57,125 bases of DNA from Gaoshiqia sediminis (GCF_025907915.1 NZ_JAPAAF010000027.1:1-57125), one strand, 5' to 3'; positions 42,165-50,689 are shown, counted from the first letter of the stretch. A program made the numbers and translations. Notes: generated by a model from the sequence alone, not told the origin.

Positions 42165-44381
42165 TTATTTCTGATGAACTAACATACCGCTGACTACCTC
42201 TCCTTCCATCGTCAATTTATATATATAAACCTTGTTCACCTGGCTGACCGGGCTAAAAACTTCCCGATACGAAGTACTGGCTTTTGTCATTCCGTTGAAA
42301 ACGGTTTTTATCAAGCGTCCGGATTCATCAAAAATATCGATGCGTGTATGAGTGTCCATTGGTGGCACAAACTCAAATACCACCTGATCTTCAAACGGAT
42401 TGGGATAAACCAATACAACTTCGCACTCTTCCTCAACCGCCAATATTTCTGCTGATTTTTTCTTGTTATTAGTATGAATTACAATAGATCCCCCTCCAAT
42501 AGCTGTACTTGGATCTTCGTTATCGTCAAGCCCTAAATTGCTATCGTAAACAACTAAGTCCTCGTCATTTTTATCCCAGATTTTTATCCTGAACAGATCA
42601 ACATCTGTACTGGGAGCCAGATCTGCATCAATAGCGCTTAGTAAAAACCCGTAATTACCGAAACCGTTAATTGTTCCCGCACCTTTGAATATTCCTTTTG
42701 AACCGGCTATAACCAACCAATCGTAAGCCGTACTTTTAAAGTTCATGTTCGCTGTGTGGAACTGAAATTCGGTATTTCCTGTTGGTATGGTTTTACCTTT
42801 CTGGTATTTCGATACAAACCCGAAGTTTGCTTTGCCGGTTAATGACGAATCTGAAGTATAAGCTCCTGCGGGAGAATTAATCCAACCGCCACCTGTTACA
42901 AAACCAGCACTGGGATCATAAATAACGACATAGTTATATACTGCAGTATCGGTCAATCCACAGACATCTGATACAGTTACCAAAATTGAATATACTCCAG
43001 GATCGATGTAGGTATACTCTGCGATAACTACACCTCCCGAAGCACTATAATCATTGTTAACTCCATCACCCCAATCTACCTTGAGTGTTGTGGCGTTTAT
43101 ATCCATATAACTTACATTGAGCGAAACGGTGGAGCCAAGCTGAACGGGATCAACCGGTCCAGATACGTTGGTTATTTCAGGAAGGCCGTTAACAACAGTT
43201 ACTGTAGCTGTACACATATCCGTTTCCTGACCGTCACTTACTGTTAACGTAACTGTATTTTCTCCTGCATCAGCACAAGTAAAGCTAGTTTTATCAATGC
43301 TCCGGGTTATATTATCGCCGTCAGGGTCATAAGAACCTCCGTCCACTTGTGAGGCAGAAAGTATAGCCTCACCGATTGCATCAAGAGTAATGATTACACT
43401 TTGGCACACTGCTGTTGGCGGGTTATTGGGTAAGCCTAAAGCACCAATATATATACCTCCTTCACCAGCACCCAAACAGGGCGATCCCGGCTGTAAATAG
43501 TAATTTTGGTTCAGATAATCGACCATTAGGGGTTCGGCATGAATTGAATGAGGCCCAATAGGTTGCCCCCCCGCTATATCAATCATTTGAGGAGGGTAGT
43601 TAGAATAAAAACAGTTGTAATCATGATCAAAATAAGTAACATCTGGGCCTGGCCCCTCAATCCCTTCTTGACGATGATAGGCAATAATGTTATTTTTTAT
43701 AACAATATGATCTCCTCTCCCTCCAACTAATATACCATCGTAAGTATATGTTCTAAGAATTGTATTATTGACAACATTGATATTACTATTTTTATATGGA
43801 AGATTAATATCACCAGTAATAGAAATTTGATGAAACTCATTATGGTCAACTATGTTATGCGCAATATCAATATTATCGCAATATAGAATAAATATTCCAA
43901 GTCCGTGAAAAGAGCTCGCCTGGTCGTTATCATGAATATAGTTTTTTATGATATCGCAATTTGAACAATGCTCCATCGTTATTCCGTGAACGAAATTTTT
44001 TATTTCAAAACCAGCGATCAAACATCCTGAAACGCTTGAAAAATGAATTCCATAATATTGACCATTTACTGTAGGTACTAAAATAGACGCATTACTACCA
44101 TCCTCTTCCCGTGAGCCAATCAACGAAAGATTATTAACCGAATTATTGGTAATCGCACTACTAATATAGTAAGTGCCAGGCGCCACCTTGATAATATCTC
44201 CGTCGTTGGCTGCATTAATTGCATCCTGGATGTTGGAATAATCGGCAGGAACATGGATTTCAATAGCACTACAAATACTAATCCATCCGGAACACAAAAA
44301 GACAATTAATGTGTAGATCAATCTCGCCATGCATGATTTAGATGCTATTTGCGGATATGCTTTAAAGTATTTATTAGTCAT
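42165..44381 (-). CDS. Secreted parallel beta-helix/PKD protein with T9SS sorting domain
   Basis: About 738 aa; ATG 44381 follows a strong GGGAGGAAACT ribosome-binding site. A long signal region precedes a right-handed beta-helix (about 40-310) with IQDAINAANDGDIIKVAPGTY. Ig/PKD-like domains follow (about 320-500), then a GGGWINSPAG...GKANFGFVSKYQKG domain that I recall as the post-COAP-1 type. The last 80 residues (VYPNPFEDQVVFEF..., ending YIYKLTMEGEVVSGMLVHQK) are a type A T9SS sorting domain. It should be exported by the type IX system to the surface; polysaccharide binding or lyase activity is possible. Confidence 0.85.
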   Translation of the reverse strand: MTNKYFKAYPQIASKSCMARLIYTLIVFLCSGWISICSAIEIHVPADYSNIQDAINAANDGDIIKVAPGTYYISSAITNNSVNNLSLIGSREEDGSNASILVPTVNGQYYGIHFSSVSGCLIAGFEIKNFVHGITMEHCSNCDIIKNYIHDNDQASSFHGLGIFILYCDNIDIAHNIVDHNEFHQISITGDINLPYKNSNINVVNNTILRTYTYDGILVGGRGDHIVIKNNIIAYHRQEGIEGPGPDVTYFDHDYNCFYSNYPPQMIDIAGGQPIGPHSIHAEPLMVDYLNQNYYLQPGSPCLGAGEGGIYIGALGLPNNPPTAVCQSVIITLDAIGEAILSASQVDGGSYDPDGDNITRSIDKTSFTCADAGENTVTLTVSDGQETDMCTATVTVVNGLPEITNVSGPVDPVQLGSTVSLNVSYMDINATTLKVDWGDGVNNDYSASGGVVIAEYTYIDPGVYSILVTVSDVCGLTDTAVYNYVVIYDPSAGFVTGGGWINSPAGAYTSDSSLTGKANFGFVSKYQKGKTIPTGNTEFQFHTANMNFKSTAYDWLVIAGSKGIFKGAGTINGFGNYGFLLSAIDADLAPSTDVDLFRIKIWDKNDEDLVVYDSNLGLDDNEDPSTAIGGGSIVIHTNNKKKSAEILAVEEECEVVLVYPNPFEDQVVFEFVPPMDTHTRIDIFDESGRLIKTVFNGMTKASTSYREVFSPVSQVNKVYIYKLTMEGEVVSGMLVHQK

Positions 44382-44696
44382 AGTTTCCTCCCGGCATTGA
44401 AAATGCCTCATCAATAAAATCAATTCATAGTTTTACAATTTGTAGAATTAGTCTAATCCTTCTATTAAAGAATGTTTTAAAAAGATCAAACACAAATCAG
44501 AGTACTTAAAACGTACAGGCTAAAAGAGACTCAGTCCATTATGGAACAGAAGTAAGTTTTTTTCATTTGCCTCCTTTCAATAAATTATTCATCGTTACCA
44601 TCGCATAAAAAGATAAAACGAACAGCACTATTTTCAGTTTGTCCACAATCTATCTTATAAAAAAAATTAATTTAATACTATCCAGAATCACATCCT
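44382..44696. other. AT-rich divergent spacer
   Basis: This 315-bp spacer separates the T9SS beta-helix gene (minus) from the recombinase gene (plus). In an integron this is where attI would lie. I see no clear attI or attC (no long imperfect palindrome with GTTRRRY core sites), no exact TAnnTTTG box, and no credible gene. Confidence 0.5.
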
Positions 44697-45821
44697 ATGA
44701 AAAAGCAGATAGGGGCTTATGGAGTTTTTTGCATCAAATCCCGAATCAATCAGGATAAACTTACGTCCAAAGAAACAGCACCTAAACACCACAAAACCTC
44801 AGAACCATTTGACTACCATAACGTAATAACAAATATGAATTTCCAAAAAGCTAAATTAATAGAACAAGCACTGGAAAAACTCCAAACTTCCGGGTACAGT
44901 GAAAAAACTAAGGATTTTTACTTGGATTGGATTTACCGTTTTCTCTTTTCCCTTGAAGAAGATGCTACAGAAACTTTTTGTGATGAGGAAATTGACAAAT
45001 TCATTACCTTCCTCGAAACAGATTGTCTGATTGCAAAATCAACCATAAACCAAGCTAAAACGGCTATTCATTTCTTTTACAAAGAAGTTTTACAAACACC
45101 TTTTACAATATCCCACCGCCGTTCATCTAAAAAGAATACTCAATCGCCGGTTATTTTATCCAGAGAAGAAGTAAAAAATGTATTGAACCAACTACATGGC
45201 GATAAAGGACTGATGGCTGGCTTAATGTACGGTTGCGGGCTTCGGTTAACGGAATGCCTGCATCTACGGGTTAAAGACCTCAATAAAAAAAAACAAAAAA
45301 TCAATGTTTGTGATGTTCGCGATGGTAGCTCGCGAAACCTCGATTTACCCAGATCATTGATTGACCCAATACACCATCAGCTAAATAAAGTTAAGCTATT
45401 GTATGACGAAAATTTATCAACCAATAACTTTATAGGTGCATTGCTGCCAGAAACTGCCCAAACAAAAGGCAACTGTCAGGCCACATCAAAAGATCTAAGT
45501 TGGCAATTTATTTTCCCTTCAAAATATCTGTATCGCATAGAGAACGAAAAACTAGTTCAACAGCCCGTTAGCGAAAGCTACCTGCAAAAAGGCATAAAAG
45601 AAGCACTGACAATATGTGGGGTTAATAAAACGGCTGGCTGCCATACTTTTCGGCACAGTTTCGCTACCCATCTGATAGAAGATGGATACGACATTCATCT
45701 GGTACAAAAAATCCTTGGGCTTAAATGTATTCAGTCAACCTTAATATACAAGAAACTGGCGAGACAGGACAAAGCTTCCATTATTTCCCCTCTTGACAAA
45801 TTGTTTGGACCGAACAAATAG
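44697..45821 (+). CDS. Integron-integrase-like tyrosine recombinase, probably degenerate
   Basis: The 374-aa protein has an N-terminal SAM-like domain (YSEKTKDFYLDWIYRFLF, INQAKTAIHFFYKEVL) and a catalytic domain closest to IntI. Its GALLPETAQTKG...FIFPSKYLYRIENEKLVQQPVS region matches the insert that distinguishes IntI. Catalytic Arg183 (GCGLRLTE), His316/Arg319 (HTFRH) and Tyr351 are kept. The usual Lys of the GKGxKDR hairpin is absent (VRDGSSRNLDLP), and LGH reads LGL (residue 342). Activity is therefore doubtful. MNFQKAKLIEQ at 44835 is an alternative start; the first 46 residues have no family match. Confidence 0.75.
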   Translation: MKKQIGAYGVFCIKSRINQDKLTSKETAPKHHKTSEPFDYHNVITNMNFQKAKLIEQALEKLQTSGYSEKTKDFYLDWIYRFLFSLEEDATETFCDEEIDKFITFLETDCLIAKSTINQAKTAIHFFYKEVLQTPFTISHRRSSKKNTQSPVILSREEVKNVLNQLHGDKGLMAGLMYGCGLRLTECLHLRVKDLNKKKQKINVCDVRDGSSRNLDLPRSLIDPIHHQLNKVKLLYDENLSTNNFIGALLPETAQTKGNCQATSKDLSWQFIFPSKYLYRIENEKLVQQPVSESYLQKGIKEALTICGVNKTAGCHTFRHSFATHLIEDGYDIHLVQKILGLKCIQSTLIYKKLARQDKASIISPLDKLFGPNK

Positions 45822-45888
45822 GTTTAAAAACAATCTGTTCGAAATGTAAACCGAAGATATAATCCCAATCCGCCGATTTTCATCCTTG

Positions 45889-45904
45889 TGTGACCCAGGT
45901 CACT
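45889..45904 (+). promoter_or_regulatory. Crp/Fnr-type box
   Basis: TGTGACCCAGGTCACT is a TGTGA-N6-TCACT inverted repeat, the Crp/Fnr consensus form. If transcription starts about 40 bp downstream (a TTTCTTTG near 45926-45933 is a weak -7 box), the site is centred near -41, the position of class II activators. It precedes the DUF6132-like/thioredoxin/ferredoxin genes. Confidence 0.65.
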
Positions 45905-45951
45905 TTACACTTCATCCGTGTCTGTTTTCTTTGCTGAAAATTTAATTGACC

Positions 45952-46173
45952 ATGAAACAATTTCTTCTGAGACATAAATGGCGATTGGTAGGTATTGCCA
46001 TTGGCGCTTTTGCCGGGTTTCTGTATTGGTTCTACATTGGCTGTAACTCGGGCACCTGCCCTATCCAGTCAAACTGGCATACCAGCTCATTGTATGGCGG
46101 TGTGATGGGCTATTTAGTGAGCGACCTCAAAAAAACGAAAAAAGATAAACCGGAAGAAAATGGAGAAGTTTGA
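45952..46173 (+). CDS. DUF6132-like small membrane protein
   Basis: About 73 aa from MKQFLLRHKWRLVGI. A TTG two codons upstream is not needed. It has a basic N-terminus, one hydrophobic helix (about 11-29: VGIAIGAFAGFLYWFYIGC), then CNSGTCPIQSNWHTSSLYGGVMGYLVSDL with two Cys in a CxxxxC-like pattern, and a Lys-rich tail. The family resembles those annotated DUF6132 in Bacteroidota (recalled). The thioredoxin gene overlaps its end by 14 bp, so the two are coupled and the protein may take part in membrane redox or sulfur handling. Confidence 0.7.
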   Translation: MKQFLLRHKWRLVGIAIGAFAGFLYWFYIGCNSGTCPIQSNWHTSSLYGGVMGYLVSDLKKTKKDKPEENGEV

Positions 46174-46477
46174 TCAGATCATCCAGGGGCAAACCCCCGT
46201 TGTGGTTGACTTCTACGCCACCTGGTGTGCCCCGTGCAACATGATGGCCCCCATTCTGCAGCAAGTAAAAGGGAGCTTGGGCGAACACGTTCGGATACTG
46301 AAAATTGATGTGGACAAAAACCCGGAGATTGCCATGAAATATCAAATCCGCGGAGTGCCCACACTGATGATTTTTCAGCACGGTCAACGAAAATGGACGG
46401 GCAGTGGAGTAATACAGGCCGATCAGCTGACATCGGTCATCCGGTCGGCAACGAGCTCTTCCCAACAGGAACGTTGA
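46160..46477 (+). CDS. Thioredoxin-like protein (WCAPC)
   Basis: The 105-aa thioredoxin fold has active site FYATWCAPCNMM (Cys23, Cys26), KIDVDKNPEIAMKYQI and the cis-Pro loop RGVPTLMIF. The dipeptide between the cysteines is Ala-Pro, unlike Gly-Pro in the trxA at 22936, so it may have another redox potential or partner. No signal peptide, hence cytoplasmic. It overlaps the small membrane protein gene and is followed by the ferredoxin gene 57 bp later. Confidence 0.9.
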   Translation: MEKFDQIIQGQTPVVVDFYATWCAPCNMMAPILQQVKGSLGEHVRILKIDVDKNPEIAMKYQIRGVPTLMIFQHGQRKWTGSGVIQADQLTSVIRSATSSSQQER

Positions 46478-46534
46478 GAGGACCCCGAAGAAACAATAAC
46501 CTTCTTGTTCGAACACAGCAAATAATAATCAACG

Positions 46535-46726
46535 ATGAAGAAAGTGAAGATTGTGGCAAAACATTGCCCGCAAAACCATTTTTGCCCGGTAATGAATATT
46601 TGTCCCACTAAGGCCATCACCCAGAGATCGCCGTTCGAGGCCCCGGTTATCGATGAGTCGAAATGCACCAACTGCGGACGCTGCACTCGCTTTTGCGGTT
46701 ACGGAGCTTTTCAGATAACCCCATAA
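46535..46726 (+). CDS. Small 4Fe-4S ferredoxin-like protein
   Basis: The 63-aa protein has Cys11, Cys17 and Cys23 in HCPQNHFCPVMNICPTKAI, then Cys44-x2-Cys47-x2-Cys50-x3-Cys54, a standard [4Fe-4S] binding set. The first set has unusual C-x5-C-x5-C-P spacing, so whether it binds a second cluster is unclear. Small proteins with this CPQNHxCP start occur widely in anaerobes (recalled). It likely passes electrons in a redox system with the neighbouring thioredoxin. Its stop is 2 bp from the convergent sufS stop. Confidence 0.75.
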   Translation: MKKVKIVAKHCPQNHFCPVMNICPTKAITQRSPFEAPVIDESKCTNCGRCTRFCGYGAFQITP

Positions 46727-46728
46727 TC

Positions 46729-47952
46729 CTACCTCAACATCACAATCAGTTTCTTCAGCGCAGCAACAAATACATCAATTTCGTCAATGGTGTTGTAAAC
46801 AGCAAACGATACCCGGACAGATCCGGTAATTCCGTAATGCTGCATCACGGGGTCAGCACAAAGCCTTCCGGTACGCACGGCAATACCCATTTTATCAAGC
46901 ATGGTCCCCAGATCAAACGAATGGATCCCATCGATATTAAAGGTAATCACACCCGACTTTTCTGGCTGTGCGCCATAGATGATCATTCCTGGAATTTCGA
47001 GCAGCTTTTGTGTGGCATATTCCAGCAGCTGATGTTCGTAAGCAGCTACCTCAGCGACACCCAGTTGTTGCAAGTAATGGATGGCTTCCCCAAAGGCCAC
47101 AACACCGGTAATGTGCGGCGTTCCCGCTTCAAATTTATAGGGAAGTTCATTAAAAGTGGTTTTTTGAAAGGTTACTTCCGAAATCATTTCACCACCACCC
47201 TGATAGGGCGGCATCTGCTCCAGCAGTTCCTTTTTGCCAAACAGAACCCCTACCCCATTGGGACCATACATTTTATGAGATGAAAAAACATAAAAATCGG
47301 CATCCATTTCCTGCACGTCCACCGGCAGGTGTTTAACTGCCTGTGCCCCGTCAACCAGCACTTTGACCCCGAATTTATGGGCTTTTGCAATAATCTGTTT
47401 CACCGGGTTTATCGTCCCCAGTGTGTTCGAAACATGGGCTACGGCAATAAGTTTCGTTTTTTCATTGATCAGCCCTTCCAGCCTTTCAATTTCAAGCCGT
47501 CCATCATCGGAAAACGGGAGGACGACAATGTTGGCACCTTTTCGTTCTGCCATCATCTGCCAGGGAACAATATTGGCATGGTGCTCCATTTCGGTAAGAA
47601 TAATTTCATCACCAGCCTGAATAAATGCCTCTCCAAAAGAGAAAGCAACCAGATTAATGCTCTCGGTTGTCCCTTTGGTGAAAATGATTTCCTCGCGCGA
47701 ACCGGCATGGATGAAACCGACAACCTGATCACGGACGGCTTCAAACTCAATGGTAGCCCGGTCGGCTAAAAAATGAGCCCCCCGGTGGATATTACCATAA
47801 TACTCCAGGTGAAGTTGTTCCTCTTTACGAAGTACTTGCACTGGTTTTTGCGACGAGGCGGCGCTATCGAGATAAATCAGCGGTTTATTGTAAACCTTCT
47901 GTTCAAGTATCGGAAAATCTTTTCGAATACGGGCTATATCGAGTGTCGTCAT
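46729..47952 (-). CDS. sufS: Cysteine desulfurase, SufS family
   Basis: The 407-aa group II cysteine desulfurase releases sulfur from cysteine for Fe-S cluster assembly. Motifs: IYLDSAASSQKP, REEIIFTKGTTESINLVA, EMEHHANIVPWQ, VDGAQAVKHLPVDV, the PLP lysine in FSSHKMYGPNGVGVLFG and the catalytic Cys365 in VRTGRLCADPVM. In most SufS this segment is R(S/T)GHHCAQP, so HH is replaced by RL and Q by D. No sufBCD is nearby. It is convergent with the ferredoxin gene. Confidence 0.9.
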   Translation of the reverse strand: MTTLDIARIRKDFPILEQKVYNKPLIYLDSAASSQKPVQVLRKEEQLHLEYYGNIHRGAHFLADRATIEFEAVRDQVVGFIHAGSREEIIFTKGTTESINLVAFSFGEAFIQAGDEIILTEMEHHANIVPWQMMAERKGANIVVLPFSDDGRLEIERLEGLINEKTKLIAVAHVSNTLGTINPVKQIIAKAHKFGVKVLVDGAQAVKHLPVDVQEMDADFYVFSSHKMYGPNGVGVLFGKKELLEQMPPYQGGGEMISEVTFQKTTFNELPYKFEAGTPHITGVVAFGEAIHYLQQLGVAEVAAYEHQLLEYATQKLLEIPGMIIYGAQPEKSGVITFNIDGIHSFDLGTMLDKMGIAVRTGRLCADPVMQHYGITGSVRVSFAVYNTIDEIDVFVAALKKLIVMLR

Positions 47953-48004
47953 ATCTCATTGTTTAAGAGGGCCATCCTTCTTGAAAAATAGCCCTATGGG
48001 ATTA

Positions 48005-48012
48005 CAAAACTA
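48005..48012 (-). promoter_or_regulatory. Bacteroidota-type -7 box for sufS
   Basis: The minus strand reads TAGTTTTG, an exact TAnnTTTG, about 53 bp upstream of the sufS ATG. No clear -33 TTTG is found. Confidence 0.4.
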
Positions 48013-48138
48013 ATGTTTTTTCACGAAGCGCCCATCCGGTGCGGGCAGGTTCACCGAAATCAGCAATTCCATTTAATATATAAACAATGCGGAGAGGCAA
48101 TTTGATTACGACACCGGGAAACTGACCAATTGGCAAGA

Positions 48139-48169
48139 CAAAAAAAGCGGCCTCATCATGAAGCCGCTT
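48139..48169 (-). terminator. Rho-independent terminator of the TPR lipoprotein gene
   Basis: AAGCGGC (48145-48151) pairs with GCCGCTT (48163-48169); on the minus strand seven T's follow. Confidence 0.85.
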
Positions 48170-48194
48170 TCCTATATCCAAATTATTTTAGTTC

Positions 48195-49949
48195 TTATTG
48201 TACAATTGCTTTGAATTTAGCTTCGTCGAAATATTTCGCGAATTCCATGTCAGTAGCAACTTTTGCTTTCAGCTCAGGTTTCATTTTAACCGCAGCTTCC
48301 AGACTTTCGTACATCAAGTTTTCTTTTGCAGTACGGGCGCCAACAACGGCTTTGAAATATTCTTTCATGTAGCAACCTTCCCAAGTACAGTTTTCCAATG
48401 ATTTCAAAGCACCATTGTAATCGCCGGCCAAAATCTTAGCCAAACCTACGTTGGGAGAATCTGAGTCGCCAAATAATTTAACGGCTTTGTCATATTCACC
48501 TTTCTTGATGGCAACAATACCCAAGTTGTAGTTTACTTCGTCGCCAGCGCCAGAAGCAGCACCAAACAAAGTTTCAGCTTTGGCTAAATCGCCTTCAACC
48601 AGTGCAACAGCACCCAGGTTGTTTTTGATGATGGGTTCATTGTTGTTCAGGCCTTCAGCTTTTTCAAACAATGGTTTTGCATCGGCAAATTTGCCTTGTT
48701 CTGCCAATACCATACCAGCATTGTTAAATCCTCTCCAATCTTGTGGGTACACTTTCATGAATGAATTATAGATAGCCAGTTGTTTGTTTTTGTCAGAAGT
48801 TAATGTTGCGGCATACAACAATTCTGCAGGGTTCAGCGAAGCCGGATCAGAATCGGCCAGAGCAGCAAGTTCTTCATCCGTTTTACCAATCAGGTCAACG
48901 CTGGCTGTAATTTTTGCACGGCGCAGTTTAGGAAGAATTTCATCTGCAACCGAAGTGAAAGCTTCAGACAGGTTTTTGATTTCACGTTCGCGAACTTCAG
49001 GATCTGAGTACATGGAAAGAACGCGCAGGATCAGTTCTTTGTCCTGGATGTTCGATTTCTCCATCATTTCTTTGAAACCATCCCAGTCTTCCGGAGTGAA
49101 TTTTGATTTCAGTTCGGCTTCAATTTCTTCCTTCTTCAATTGGTCAGCAACATATTTACTGGAAGTACCTTCGCGTTTTTCGGATAGTTTAGTGTTCCAA
49201 TCCAGCTCACCGTCGGGGGAAGCATAAGCAGAAACTTCAACACCTTTCAATTCTTTACGTTCAGCTTCAAACGCGTCTTTGGTGTATTCTTTCAGTTTCA
49301 CAATATCTTCGGCTTTCAGCTCGGTGTTGCGCAACACAGCGCTGTTAATCACATAATGAATGTCAGCCGTGTATTCATCCGGCACAATACGCTGAAATTT
49401 GTCGATGTTAGGATCGTAAATTCCAGTTGTATTTTTTTCGCGTTGCACACCAAGGATGGGATCTGGATAATTGATCACCATAGACGAAGTAGCGATGACA
49501 CCATCAGCCACTTTGATCGGATCAAAGTCAAGGCTTTTCAGGCCTTTAGATGCTGTGATGCGGATTTCAAGATCAGACAGACGCATTTCATCGGTGTAAT
49601 CAACAGCATCTTTGTAGTTAAAGTTACCACCGTTGGTGTAGCTGATTACTTTGTTGTTGGCATCTACCTTTTCGCCTTGCACGGTTACAGGGGCAAAAGC
49701 GGTTTCGCCGCCTTCATACTTCAGCACAGGTGTGGCCACCAAAGTCACTTTCTTATTGAAGTATTGTGAAGGGAAACGGCCGTCGATGGCTACATCAACA
49801 TCGCCGCCATGAGTCTCAAGGAGTTCAGGAGTAACTTTAAAGTTAATCTGATCCGCATTCTTCTTCATTTTTTTTAGGCTGGAACAGCTTGAGAGAACCA
49901 CAGCTGCCAACACAACAGAGGCAAGAGGTTTAAAGTTAAATCTTTTCAT
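48195..49949 (-). CDS. TPR lipoprotein with OmpA-like segment
   Basis: The 584-aa protein has a signal peptide with lipobox (VVLSSC, Cys22) and a Ser/Lys-rich linker. A beta-rich region (about 35-200, DVDVAIDGRFPSQYFNKKVT) is followed by an OmpA-like segment (VEVSAYASPDGELDWNTKLS split from KREGTSSKYVADQL). The C-terminal half has TPR-like helices (DWRGFNNAGMVLAEQGKFADAKPLFEKA, EPIIKNNLGAVALVEGDL), each under 20 residues apart. The promoter is a good Bacteroidota match and the codon use looks highly adapted, suggesting abundance. Its role is probably structural or in outer-membrane assembly; no function is proven. Confidence 0.8.
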   Translation of the reverse strand: MKRFNFKPLASVVLAAVVLSSCSSLKKMKKNADQINFKVTPELLETHGGDVDVAIDGRFPSQYFNKKVTLVATPVLKYEGGETAFAPVTVQGEKVDANNKVISYTNGGNFNYKDAVDYTDEMRLSDLEIRITASKGLKSLDFDPIKVADGVIATSSMVINYPDPILGVQREKNTTGIYDPNIDKFQRIVPDEYTADIHYVINSAVLRNTELKAEDIVKLKEYTKDAFEAERKELKGVEVSAYASPDGELDWNTKLSEKREGTSSKYVADQLKKEEIEAELKSKFTPEDWDGFKEMMEKSNIQDKELILRVLSMYSDPEVREREIKNLSEAFTSVADEILPKLRRAKITASVDLIGKTDEELAALADSDPASLNPAELLYAATLTSDKNKQLAIYNSFMKVYPQDWRGFNNAGMVLAEQGKFADAKPLFEKAEGLNNNEPIIKNNLGAVALVEGDLAKAETLFGAASGAGDEVNYNLGIVAIKKGEYDKAVKLFGDSDSPNVGLAKILAGDYNGALKSLENCTWEGCYMKEYFKAVVGARTAKENLMYESLEAAVKMKPELKAKVATDMEFAKYFDEAKFKAIVQ

Positions 49950-49999
49950 TTTGACAGTGTTAAAAATATTGATTTCGTAATAATCCCGGTTAATACTTA

Positions 50000-50007
50000 C
50001 AAAAATA
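50000..50007 (-). promoter_or_regulatory. Bacteroidota-type -7 box for the TPR lipoprotein gene
   Basis: The minus strand reads TATTTTTG, matching TAnnTTTG, about 50 bp upstream of the ATG, with a TTTT/TTTA run at the -33 distance. Confidence 0.5.
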
Positions 50008-50045
50008 GCAATGTTTTAGTGATTTAAAAGATTTGAAGGGCTTTT

Positions 50046-50684
50046 TTAGTCGATCAAAACACGGCTCATCCCGGGCGGCCATGCCTTATCAAAAATAATA
50101 CCAATCAACGATCGATAATGGGTCGTGTTGGTCACAAAATCGATATTATTGGTATCAATCACCAAAACCGGAAAATCCTGCTGCTGCCGGAAAAAACTAA
50201 AATATCCCTTACTGATCTTTTCAAGATACTCCGAATCAATACCTTTCTCATAATTCCGCCCGCGCTTTCGGATATTCCGGAGCAATTTTTCTACATCTGC
50301 GTGTAAATACACATACAGATCGGGCTTGGGAAGCTTGTCATATACAATTTTGAAAAAACGATTATATAAATGATACTCCTCGGCCGACAAGGTGTTTTGG
50401 GCAAAAATGAGTGACTTCATAAAATAATAATCCGAAACCAGGAAAGAACTGAACAGTTCAAGCTCGCGGATATTCTTGCTCAACTGGTTGTAGCGGTCGG
50501 CCAAAAACGACATTTCCAGCGGGAAAGCGTATTTTTCCGGTTCTTTATAAAACTTAGGCAAAAAGGGATTATCATCGAAGCCCTCCAGAAGTGTCCGGGC
50601 ACCATAATCGCGGGCAATCAGGTTGGTCAGGGTTGTTTTCCCCGAGCCGATATTCCCTTCAATAACTAAATAATTAATTTTCAT
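50046..50684 (-). CDS. Deoxynucleoside kinase
   Basis: About 212 aa from MKINYLVIEGNIGSGKTTL; the eight codons upstream cross a terminator hairpin. The P-loop GNIGSGKT is at residues 10-17, DRYNQL carries the DR(Y/F) substrate motif, and RNIRKRGRNYEKGIDSEYL is the ERS-like lid. It phosphorylates deoxynucleosides in salvage, of the deoxyadenosine/deoxyguanosine kinase type; the exact nucleoside is not assigned. A rho-independent-type hairpin ends about 6 bp before its ATG. Confidence 0.88.
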   Translation of the reverse strand: MKINYLVIEGNIGSGKTTLTNLIARDYGARTLLEGFDDNPFLPKFYKEPEKYAFPLEMSFLADRYNQLSKNIRELELFSSFLVSDYYFMKSLIFAQNTLSAEEYHLYNRFFKIVYDKLPKPDLYVYLHADVEKLLRNIRKRGRNYEKGIDSEYLEKISKGYFSFFRQQQDFPVLVIDTNNIDFVTNTTHYRSLIGIIFDKAWPPGMSRVLID

Positions 50685-50689
50685 ACGCA

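Noticed and set aside
44382-44696. attI or attC site next to the integron-type recombinase
   Set aside because: No GTTRRRY-type core pairs or long imperfect palindrome could be found by reading; an attC covariance search would decide.
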